From: Candidatus Auribacter fodinae | GTDB lineage: Bacteria > Auribacterota > Auribacteria > Auribacterales > Auribacteraceae | Direction of reading: 5' to 3' | Length of the DNA: 48,551 bases | Assembly: GCA_003599815.1 (NCBI GenBank) | Contig: QZJZ01000049.1 | Location: forward strand, 1 to 48,551 | Part shown: piece by piece, positions 46,801-48,551 of the stretch | How the letters are laid out: each line of letters begins with the position of its first letter | How positions within the stretch are numbered: position 1 is the stretch's first letter | Notes under the pieces: model-generated | The model's input: only the letters and a program-made list of their open reading frames with translations | What the model was told of the DNA's origin: nothing | Database searches by the model: none | Program-made: the position numbers and the translations under genes

Positions 46801-48531
46801 TCCCTGATTCAGCGCATCCTTAACAACGGCGTACTGCTGAGAGCCAATCATCCGCTGGAGCGAATTCTTCGTTTCCGCTATGAGATCCATCTTGAACTCT
46901 TCGCTCAACAGCATATTTTCAAAAAGTTGGGCAATATTCTGATTAGACACGCCGTTAAACGTCATATAAAAATCAACAGCAAGGTTACCGACAGAAACCG
47001 ATTCCAGCCCGTTCTGCTGGGCAAACGCGTTCATTCGCCTCTGCAGCACTTTGCCCAGAGCATCAATCCCCGCGTCACCAAGGAAATGCCCTGCGCCAAT
47101 CGCATCGCCAAAGGTATTGAACGCATTCTTGAAGTTCTGAACCTTGATATAACCGACAGATATATTATTGCCTTTTTCAAGGAACTCGATGGATTCTTCC
47201 TTATGCGCCTGAACGTTCAGCGAACTGGCGGCAAGACGCGCACCCTGAACATTCTGTTTAAATATTTCATATCGTTTGGCAATAGGATCCACCGTCTCGC
47301 CGTTAAACCACATCCCAAGTTCGGAATCATAACTGAATTTCTTTTCCCATTGTTTGGACTCAATATTCCAGACCCAACCCTTAAGATACGGTGTTTTCGC
47401 GATAATTTCCTGAACCGCGGCTTTATCGTACTTGAACCCTTTGTCAAGTTTCTGTCCTTCAGGAATATCAGCTTGATCCTGCACTGCGTAGGCTATGATT
47501 TCAAGAATATTGCCGCGATAATCATCCACACCGCGCGGCATGATAAGCCCTTCGCCGGGCGTTTTTTCCCCGTTATAAAAATAGAGCCGTCCTGAAATTA
47601 ATGCCCAGAACAATTCTTTATTATCCTGAGCGATCTGTTCAAGGAAACTAAGCGAGATATCCGACCATGACTGCCCGTTCTGGCGCAGAACCTGTTCAAA
47701 TTCATAAAGCTGATCGCTGGTATACCCTCTCTGGGAAAGAAGGCTCTTCTTCGCGCCAAAACGTATGGTATCTCTGTTAAACCCGTTTTCCGTGTTGATT
47801 GACGCGATAATAATATCGAGAACAGCAGATGAAGGAAGCACCTTCTCTATAACGTCTACACCCTGATCGAGAAGCTGGAACAACAGACGGTGACCGACAT
47901 ATTCATGGACAAAGATGTCTCTCAAGTCAAGATTCGCGTCACGCTGTAACTGGGTATTCCCGACAAGGTCAACCAACCCGTTATATTTACCGAAAATAGG
48001 CACATATGTATCTGTCCCGACCGCAAAAATATTGCCGAACTCACTAAAATTCTCAAGGATTTCCGCGGGCAGAGCCTTGATCTGTTTTACGACTTCACGA
48101 ACTGCATCGAGATTTTCCTGAAGGTTTGCGTCACGCACATCAAAATAGATGACGGCGTTCAGCATGGCGCGTTGTCCTTCGACACCCTCGCCGATTTCAA
48201 GGTTCATTGCTTCTTTAATCAGAGGCAGGTATTCCGATTTCAGCATGTTCAGGTTAATCATCTGCAGGAAATTCTCGTTAGCCATCTTGCCTATCTCAGG
48301 ATTGAATTCCTCATACATCCAGAGTATGGTTTCTATATCCTGAATCTGTTCATTAATAATGTTGAATGCCGGATTGGCAAGGTTGATCTGGTGCAGTTCC
48401 GCCAGTTCATATATCGATTTACGCAGAGTTTCCAGCATGGACTGCGCTTCAGCTTTCATCCTGTCAAGCGCGGTTTGCGGAGATTCGTTGCGTAACTGAG
48501 CATCTATCAAAGCAATCCGATAGACTGACAT
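28843..48531 (-). CDS. Giant multidomain glycosyltransferase protein (5' end outside window)
   Basis: At least 6,562 codons with no stop. Residue numbers count from the first ATG in the window (48531), but the frame stays open through the last 20 bases, no ribosome site precedes that ATG, and the true start probably lies beyond the edge. Visible order: HEYVGH segment (209-214); split GGDEF-type domain (456-855); unassigned mixed region (856-1734); HAD phosphatase (1735-1990); helical region (1991-2349); HE(Y/L)RD module 1 (2350-2575); GT2 A with membrane helices (2680-3224); module 2 (3252-3478); GT2 B with membrane helices (3580-4135); module 3 (4144-4375); long helical region (4376-5310); module 4 (5369-5597); Ala/Pro/Glu/Thr linker (about 5810-5860); unassigned C-terminus. 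Inferred role: an inner-membrane polysaccharide-making megaenzyme. Confidence 0.9.
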   Translation of the reverse strand: MSVYRIALIDAQLRNESPQTALDRMKAEAQSMLETLRKSIYELAELHQINLANPAFNIINEQIQDIETILWMYEEFNPEIGKMANENFLQMINLNMLKSEYLPLIKEAMNLEIGEGVEGQRAMLNAVIYFDVRDANLQENLDAVREVVKQIKALPAEILENFSEFGNIFAVGTDTYVPIFGKYNGLVDLVGNTQLQRDANLDLRDIFVHEYVGHRLLFQLLDQGVDVIEKVLPSSAVLDIIIASINTENGFNRDTIRFGAKKSLLSQRGYTSDQLYEFEQVLRQNGQSWSDISLSFLEQIAQDNKELFWALISGRLYFYNGEKTPGEGLIMPRGVDDYRGNILEIIAYAVQDQADIPEGQKLDKGFKYDKAAVQEIIAKTPYLKGWVWNIESKQWEKKFSYDSELGMWFNGETVDPIAKRYEIFKQNVQGARLAASSLNVQAHKEESIEFLEKGNNISVGYIKVQNFKNAFNTFGDAIGAGHFLGDAGIDALGKVLQRRMNAFAQQNGLESVSVGNLAVDFYMTFNGVSNQNIAQLFENMLLSEEFKMDLIAETKNSLQRMIGSQQYAVVKDALNQGLTLDRIQFYGGVSSVSSKHAQLDGKGAITNAPAVIDRLYKEAFLAAKHRQITFSDNYFDKNNRLSEKLITAKAMINAGKAKGSSAQINQMFTNLLNVSRFALQTGVYAYEGDIAEEIESILEYGLMAAEYEMVVPAIAPTYNPENTITALLAEYRQALYSNAPQSEINALEAKLFDKVVIYQSDFVSQNDGVFVGNPNFKATINLLLSTQPQSDVSLTFRIGGDEYGKLVWTADDKNLRIYRFDGNNVGATSREWGMRIGDKLIDESMRIISETRDIAKLQDNISEFFNDMGLENGIELSEEEMEQLSGHNAVLIMYEPAYTSPQPEDIQSYTSSQTVVVKTRDKNIMVKFPTINVAYPVQSKTKEINFNSPEAEEGVPVTIVTGDQAIDFIVYRNAQAQTVTFETASPRAPPQRIEFTEAELKEKTVEKVISIEGFKPINLDFYLDTRVPARPLLQIDGNILTVNERQFNDLKQQGNLRVDEGAYVVPVTSRPVVSTGYVDVSVRDLNPDDRMLLFQKDLSVIQGRADSSSDRAKEHVKMHQLLNQGDVDVRKTVVEAPAFRARDIQSFADRSQSMWDGAVAEYILEKQDQLRRDMIRSVIPQATTQELADIASVIVFARPDAPASALQAPLELIRDSKQNAGKNIPYKALAFAVFTLPESESTLKEQSQIQKELDMLVDSLAGMPVISDSDIRELVRLRAVAAQEFYPDYAGALKSFAANLPTFEESEQAAATIGSFVDRVMTGLPGENVTPVYLTRDGDVFYLYQRAKQPEMDGKLLPAGRVFLEDVVPDVRESASTLLDIVSKQLEKQYPERASMPSAYRHSGKEVLDLYTAIFDTLVKTGTPEAALASLEVQGIVPEPKLDQRGRPIPVIDVITTLQNSFKAAQNELLPIITSYTGMDQDSVSAVRLVDIGHTGLANLLFAGMLHSAFPEKDVYSYLFNTRLIKAGDDWAMQEDAPTFRTIENLGKLEEYSSTVNGKVLYQAGTILYQPKKAYEEKLDYHGASGLEAYLAHLLVVRQAKQPAPVVAPASQQVYTDIISDIAAGTRFTGNELAAALQSANAASPEIQRFVSLINQVFRGVPLDINVKSDIRTMASTPEHAPWVQLITLLNNILEDTPMPTIDADIAALRTAFANTGVDVDAVVHAMTRRALDTSYQAAVFDLDGTLLPSPDQAGGVYRIPELVKTSIQSMLNRGVPVIIITGRTQDTALESISEIIHPNLYVFVENGAYGFKSTDPYTVMNTMNKSEEIVRQQLSNAIAALKEQFSITADVSFKGSYSIIVQEDLDAFVKRVGQNPALAAYLENNGLKIKQHLTGKTELTVATKDLALGYVQRTLFDFPPQAIAKFGDAAGQYGNDAEILNQFGSFNLGDTKTTLALSAMDVLGTDVPGPHGLGWILKNLSFIGDPSLVQQDSSAFSFTPDQNNQIAGVVNFIKASNPVSAPELLNNFIKVFTQAADHTVRMAILENILSQSGMSYQGFEKAFAAVTGNPPQAFFPVNSSPFNIFMSQHRQERLGGHEQFLMKDTAKTVAGLLEKQTLNEQETGDLVNTLISALFNINAFLQNDMFEEILYQASANSAEPMTIRSFIDMFQAKTGTSFMNTLQEVAQMFQNMPLLGLAVMHNDLQPSELESIHQTIRSAVKTVYAEDTVFSNTEFADANAALAGIVKQYPQYQTEILTYLVGTISSEYGNTLGEFLSRLSDLSPAVTLQDMFGAEVIASFQQGTAAAKTADVNLDGESDLFLGEFDQMFDDDFLRDDSDGIAPGGKKEDKNIAFKSVMNKVDDVIANSINQGNAVRISLADLRVKSPEEIVAAIFGDESDIPAVTANLVALFDKLPASAVENLARQLNDPFVRAQLKTGLTEALSVLQSSQYVEELKGYTLSVMIDREDIFYGGEALAHAGASRKTIYLNLAALAHLASMDVDAKSYNKRILQAVLEHEYRDAERGTHQDDIGVTDTVMYEGKNITFNEVRTFWDSIRNRPSEFPETTMIDGTPVNVWRVTGENMPVLLITSDVLAQLGVASAGQFLALLSKAAALEKTSVNKIFANVKDTVVVSDLSVFNSTFGININQVAPKFDESTLEPYEVKLDVPYTDQIAQFTMPKDFFIISPMFNLISRLPVSKKESSLSEQEREQRTLDEIKEVRTILKAAHDKGYINRLVIVDDASTDGLQWLLKIMNNKFDFEKDIKPGLQADITFTRNRIEDRTTSETEREKLRALDRRLTYFMDNAATLESYDFNAVLRTENGHRTGAIRDAVLGIYKTFGNTISQKMFIIDGDSFVEGADVLGYLRDAAEDIGSVDQSGKRVIGTILPLTTQYETPKIGKNSLMEIVNYSYMTWRRSMNARMALSIPGGGGGYSLPHLVRVLEGHSGIFETDDAELSEDLRNMPNTRFKFFGRKSFRVITDLPTTLKQRFQQSRRWSGGLSMVLRKYVINKQEGKVLPRKIFRGAVASTVLMTVVGGAILAGLIPMVQMVLGDMNLLSFPAVTELKDLNILTYLSTYLSNIRFGGIMPFVHLGSLFAGVFFLIFNLPTLLFNKDATFKEKIMLTAMFPFMTLNFIVFDMGVGFLEAFITALAAVKKGVGIVAQPVVEPVIGLARQMAVVPQRLADGFYAGSRMALNSVKATALTTFMLFLLANFQPAVAAEKYGTKRAKDDVKQEMLAPPAPGSASGDKNIASKEVQDQVDGVIRNHINDGKAVRISLANIRDKLPEQFVNELFEGEENAAQLADRLSGLFADLPAQARQNLEQKLSDRFTREQIKKGLVSVVAALQSSSYLDRMKDFSLTVLLDKDDIFAEGEALAHAGSTRNTIYINLDTIVYLADMEPQTRAFNQRVLQAVLEHEYRDAVNGGHQNDIGIVDPVRFNQQEIAFTDVQVFWNLIRNRQRGEIIERDVDGQTVQILRFEAPGIGTIEISTDVMNALGIVSPDALISSLNKAAVLAGKRLNRVFRGQDIITLDSVAALDNLKEQFGIDLWAVSPQIPVDTLEPVAVMRDVPNGDQLRQFKMPNDFIIVSPMFNLRSREETGLVEEVIRKAAEKGYLNRLVIVDDASKDGTQTLLKILNSRYDIDALKLEIQQEIEQTRRLIASGAIDAQKKAELELLEKQLAEDWAMANNPDLKRYDFNVQLRDVNGRRTGAIRDAVLGLHSIFGDTMPQKLFIMDGDSFIEGEDVLGSLRDAASMINSVDKNGKRIIGTILPLTTQYQAPKLGKNSLMEIVNYTQMTWLRSFSAHSEVSIPGGGGGYSLPYLVRALQTHSGIFETDDMELSRKLGQNKNTRFHFFARKDFRVITDLPTTLKSRWQQSRRWAGGLFMVMRKYAINKEGGKQLAPHVLRDGIISLIGYGIIGSFILSGVILPAIMGIMAADVGLMLFMGGFGLVVSYLLFTIPIYLLNKDASREERSFSWKIAPLMGLNFMIFTMGAGFSEAFITIGAAVLAGLKIAASPFTKAAATLASNFSNSNAQIVKYLEGIRAKAGDAGLVSGFFGGMTGLVATQIAAENMALPVSGSGMFTRGLLAVTGFLVGSVMSVLPFVGSLEALLPYSASTRAANRREQIQEEDSHYNINDTSLKRKEVKDAEVNNVIRKSIEEGRAIRLSIKGMKAFRTIAHRLNGDQKDVLAKQLIQAFDTPVFGLTDLESARANLRAVIESPDKVKSLQDGMAVLDAVLSGLNPSFSKELMDNVTFTILNDQDQGFGTGRILAHAGRRMQTVYIDSGLFDYVASLPAESRPYAIAVLRSILEHELRDMIRGFHEDDIGIRNNVPDPVRDGEIIDFPKVEKFWKGLEHFKRVQHFLETEVDDVSAETIGDVLLDLSQFYRSLSQQERNLVFGQGIQQMADTLFTRLLNYFDSRNRAIARDILENGLTPAKQKEFEFMRKNLALRVIHPDKVSEFLSNETQENQRLVLGKINSMEGALKTLEKSRKIDDFIVTLYNNYPEILTDLQLAQIEDVSTQIQKRWEELNNAINEMNASAEEVQKLLDTFQGFLLQIGTQKLHNAAPVTQQALANGIESIAAIQNRLAELRTNGLGSDITPIINEIQGVARTLRQAWKQRVDQIRAPLAKYEAQRQELQAQIAKYEEANRMINTDILSTIDSYLRTALSKPSGVNERLDIIKNMFEKRQRQSAILQNLFVELVINQRSIDDIIADMNAGKISLTRILPNNFAQVVRYVRESYFEWPSNQGNFEMMVGDILEIIANNSEELGLLDEDVQDFNYLFHASWELNINDNRIPHPVLLLTETYMSNFFLTNDRVMILLAQDFPDLKSQIDIYNGWKRKIAENNARIKEIRTQLTMDVDYNVDVVNQRVERIERLSRKMNMVLNKLSDNAYTLGKKYYSARISVLNDVRAAQDDITAMPKQSRIPLYTRLKDRLREMALTINALAVQRGKVQETPGTGTEIVKLSNAEVLKEVKALVPRGVAVSTRRDAEEEQERAELEKARKQHELVISEIDARLASIEKKLRVYNGFLSRIQGHGFRLANIDQLIGFADQADISRLRDDYNLFETAKSDLLRNTFPDLVLLNMLENQDFLDMLDEKGISVLRMTAEQQREYKDLNNNAETEEDLARYMKLMELDLLLQQVQKLPVRGQTIDAVVMPKNKEKEFNAILNNFVEFLNNNNIDVGAAIRPDALGLYEYLISDRMFDGEMVNTLFYILKKSEGVTDAKQRIILARTLVMFSQIVVSFSDALAAYHQSALQEEKASLQRIKQENQSAAAQIQAQLDKKSSLLSRVGTGLRRVFTKKQETPTTGRPELTDSNIRRLPPRITYDEFDEDLRLAAQRKPLDELQDDVDKPDDKSLARRQVQSAVNDAIRENIEAGRAIRINLDTMRTGEPATIVSTLMSDLKAGRIDDAAKRFQTLFGELPASANTTLQDILGNPAVQQNLENGLNILFEVLQLSGYQDLTDFNVTILLDDSGIFYRGDALAHVGTAQRELKNIYLNLGTLAHIASLTGEEQAAAKRILQAVLEHEYRDLQRGNHSDDIGVENPVVHNDRAIDMNDVAVFWEKLQLISASNALAKLREKTEPFSPADIKTVTEWLDTLARISYVTPSSFLAARKEISSWIGHDNSYISMAANQKMGLLYAFYDYLFEEDIKAAQQRANWDISFSSPYYAVESNPEGGIVAGVIGSVLRDTNVVREMVFIQTGNHSVTSDMIQNIKIEQIGDRNGDFLHAISVSVAGIAEPVRFILRQANLEERGIARAVNQDAVRRALNGEQLDVFSRVGEEGVPVVGRILFSDTFAFFAERDETARPAVVEAAPVAQETGTAEPAVGTPQTVSTELPSVEDIEEARPATAPFTFDDLKSYILLYSNLPVHYLFEQLNLSGSTFDEFARDIFFAIMDEHKIIDDRNVPTAIILQIQDSINEYVSKEIDRLAQERAGSESQLSTDQLTRSIIDTAIQNAGAVDKLAPRGLKAKVLDIGMENIVKVINQLKTSNPQASERLSEVYALVKSAKIAVVPSVDGSYGISTTREGYQFTYFDRIDGQPVIFIGEGFYNSLLAGGIEEVLVHVGARELMRGMPEEKKLNESQIYREAADMRTIFGNTLPAMIEDLTMKGLENQRFKPLIDRIMELGNIQTSQPLSPATLNEVVSKMKSDLELEVAISDARLPDWAEFQVSPDLLKKAVSIITVAQAKPDIYLFPQELILADLSPANLMLRKTFQKFRLENERNEGRSAIFIAISLDNQRMSDFKAALDGKTVLREGSSSTQLFDFIVSVKNMDELVDLIRVEYPQLTRADLLNRVKMIDVPNGSLAPYALENGFRYQVVDDQQAVEVVEDKAVFMIDVLRAFGTKQVPDTLTVVDIRTDVIFDDENMEQQFGDVLNAFRAFMTEVDKLAGDSWQYSQLLNLFYTRVYPSLDAPTAEKFLLFDTVKNNLASKLENYVHVSELSVMFVQLISRDAVGRDFAYLQDKLKEQLDLHLIRNVYDKLKALNNTAPTIADLMKRVDSLGNIAIVENYAKYLQVQAGARSVNRNVMDLINKSFRLANEAA
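31741..32427 (-). repeat. HE(Y/L)RD module 4 of the giant protein
   Basis: Residues 5369-5597. It begins DKSLARRQV, has AIRINLDTMR and ALAHVGTAQRELKNIYLNL, and carries LEHEYRDLQRGNHSDDIG (His5542). It ends with VFWEKLQLI, matching the module 1-3 ends. It lies 1,223 residues after module 3 and is followed by a globular region and a Pro/Ala/Glu/Thr linker. Confidence 0.72.
32602..35406 (-). other. Giant protein, long helical region
   Basis: Residues about 4376-5310 are rich in Glu, Lys, Gln, Asn and Leu with long stretches lacking Gly and Pro (for example EEEQERAELEKARKQHEL). This suggests extended helical bundles or coiled coils. It occupies the place where a third GT2 domain would be expected. 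I recognise no enzyme motif in it. Confidence 0.6.
35407..36102 (-). repeat. HE(Y/L)RD module 3 of the giant protein
   Basis: Residues 4144-4375. It begins DTSLKRKEV, has AIRLSIKGMK and ILAHAGRRMQTVYIDS, and carries LEHELRDMIRGFHEDDIG (His4319). It is the most divergent copy, with Leu for Tyr, yet all candidate metal ligands are kept. Its core is 898 residues after that of module 2. No GT2 domain follows. Confidence 0.7.
36292..37794 (-). other. Giant protein, processive GT2 domain B
   Basis: Residues about 3580-4080. It repeats GT2 A closely: VDDAS (Asp3627), DGDS (Asp3740 and Asp3742), IPGGGGGYSLP, ETDD (from Glu3839) and QSRRW (3881-3885). Several membrane helices follow (to about 4135). 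Both copies keep every catalytic motif, so neither looks decayed. Confidence 0.85.
38098..38778 (-). repeat. HE(Y/L)RD module 2 of the giant protein
   Basis: Residues 3252-3478. It begins DKNIASKEV, has AVRISLANIR and ALAHAGSTRNTIYINL, and carries the core LEHEYRDAVNGGHQNDIG (His3421, Glu3422, Asp3425, His3431, Asp3434). Its start and its core are each exactly 902 residues after those of module 1, showing a duplicated cassette. Confidence 0.75.
38860..38943 (-). other. Giant protein, internal signal-peptide-like segment
   Basis: Residues 3197-3224 (MALNSVKATALTTFMLFL through PAVAA). It has a charged start, hydrophobic core and Ala-x-Ala end followed by Glu-Lys, like a cleavable signal peptide, but lies inside the frame between the membrane part of GT2 A and module 2. 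Confidence 0.5.
38962..40494 (-). other. Giant protein, processive GT2 domain A
   Basis: Residues about 2680-3190. All signature residues of cellulose/hyaluronan-synthase-like GT2 enzymes are present: VDDAS (Asp2743), DGDS (Asp2855 and Asp2857), ETDD (2954-2957) and QSRRW (2996-3000). A glycine-rich IPGGGGGYSLP lies between. At least three membrane helices follow. An insertion of about 70 charged helical residues sits after the first Asp motif. Nothing in the sequence tells which sugar is used. Confidence 0.85.
40807..41484 (-). repeat. HE(Y/L)RD module 1 of the giant protein
   Basis: Residues 2350-2575. It begins DKNIAFKSV, continues with AVRISLADLR, then ALAHAGASRKTIYLNL and the core LEHEYRDAERGTHQDDIG (His2519, Glu2520, Asp2523, His2529, Asp2532). 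It ends near TFWDSIRNR. The following GT2 domain forms a cassette with it. I know no named family with this signature; the acidic and His residues suggest a metal site. Confidence 0.75.
42562..43329 (-). other. Giant protein, HAD-superfamily phosphatase domain
   Basis: Residues about 1735-1990. Motif I is VFDLDGTLL with Asp1742 and Asp1744, motif II is IIITGRT, and motif IV is KFGDAAGQYGND with Asp1929 and Asp1937. A cap region lies between. The order fits the Cof/sucrose- or trehalose-phosphate phosphatase type (HAD-IIB). All catalytic residues that I can place are present, so it may be active, perhaps on a sugar phosphate. Confidence 0.75.
45967..47166 (-). other. Giant protein, split GGDEF-type domain
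   Basis: Residues about 456-855. The second half of a diguanylate-cyclase fold is clear: TFRIGGDEYGKLVW, GGDEY at 799-803. A matching first half, GYIKVQNFKNAFNTFGDAIG, occurs at about 460-479, followed by GDAGIDALGKVLQRRM. In normal GGDEF domains these halves are about 40 residues apart; here about 275 residues intervene. The metal-binding Asp residues of the DxDxFK motif are replaced (KVQNFK), so synthesis of c-di-GMP is doubtful; nucleotide binding is possible. Confidence 0.6.
47167..48531 (-). other. Giant protein, N-side region with HEYVGH motif
   Basis: Residues 1-455 of the visible frame. A helical start leads to DIFVHEYVGHRLLFQLL, with His209, Glu210 and His214. This is HExxxH, not the HExxH of gluzincins, so protease activity cannot be claimed. 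It resembles the LEHEYRD core of the four later modules (HEY shared) and may be a distant relative. The region continues with an ordinary globular composition up to the GGDEF-type part. Confidence 0.5.
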
Positions 48532-48551
48532 ATTACAACGATGAAGATAGA

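Noticed and set aside
46738..47595. Plus-strand open frame of 285 codons inside the giant gene
   Set aside because: It lies opposite the GGDEF and HEYVGH region, has no domain pattern and no ribosome site; it is an antisense shadow of a long GC-balanced coding strand.
1..48551. CRISPR arrays, insertion sequences, phage genes, rRNA
   Set aside because: No regularly spaced direct repeats, transposase or integrase motifs, or rRNA sequence were recognised on either strand.

Overview
The window reads as a diderm (Gram-negative) bacterial chromosome with densely packed genes, almost all on the minus strand. LpxD (lipid A synthesis), TonB-ExbB-ExbD, a lipoprotein and a type IV pilus/type II secretion assembly line all imply an outer membrane. 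A single open frame of more than 6,500 codons carrying glycosyltransferases, together with this gene set, suggests an uncultured lineage such as Omnitrophota, where giant genes are known. That assignment is inference; no rRNA gene is present to test it.

Layout, left to right. (1) 140-5963, minus: trpS with a long leader containing a palindromic repeat; a 93-aa secreted protein with its own strong promoter; then accD-folC-GT39/TPR, with folC and the glycosyltransferase overlapping by ATGA. (2) 6117-21092, minus: a 15-kb run. In transcription order it is pilB-type ATPase, pilT, a second pilB-type ATPase, pilC/gspF, histidine kinase, NtrC/PilR-type regulator, five pseudopilin genes, an oversized GspK, and a lipoprotein with its own promoter. 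No secretin or PilMNOP-type gene is present. (3) 21259-22895, minus: a 56-aa gene with promoter, ribosome site and terminator; a 167-aa membrane-anchored unknown; and a DUF3047 protein ending in a terminator. (4) 23196-28767: an MBL-fold hydrolase (plus) convergent with lpxD (minus); lpxD is divergent from a plus-strand cluster tonB-exbB-exbD-DUF1573, followed by an NDUFA9-like SDR. (5) 28843 to the right edge, minus: one giant frame of at least 6,562 codons that is still open at the window end and closed by a hairpin terminator.

The giant protein is the outstanding object. From its visible N-side it contains: an HEYVGH segment; a GGDEF-type domain split by about 275 residues and lacking the usual metal-binding Asp; a HAD-type phosphatase domain; two near-identical cassettes of [HE(Y/L)RD module + processive GT2 domain + membrane helices] spaced 902 residues apart; a third HE(Y/L)RD module followed by a long helical region instead of a GT2; a fourth HE(Y/L)RD module; and an unassigned C-terminal region. 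The four HE(Y/L)RD modules share a signature of His, Glu, Asp, His and Asp that looks like a metal site, and I do not recognise them as a named family. My working hypothesis is a membrane-bound polymer-synthesis megaenzyme for the cell surface. Only the domain signatures are seen directly; the function is inferred.
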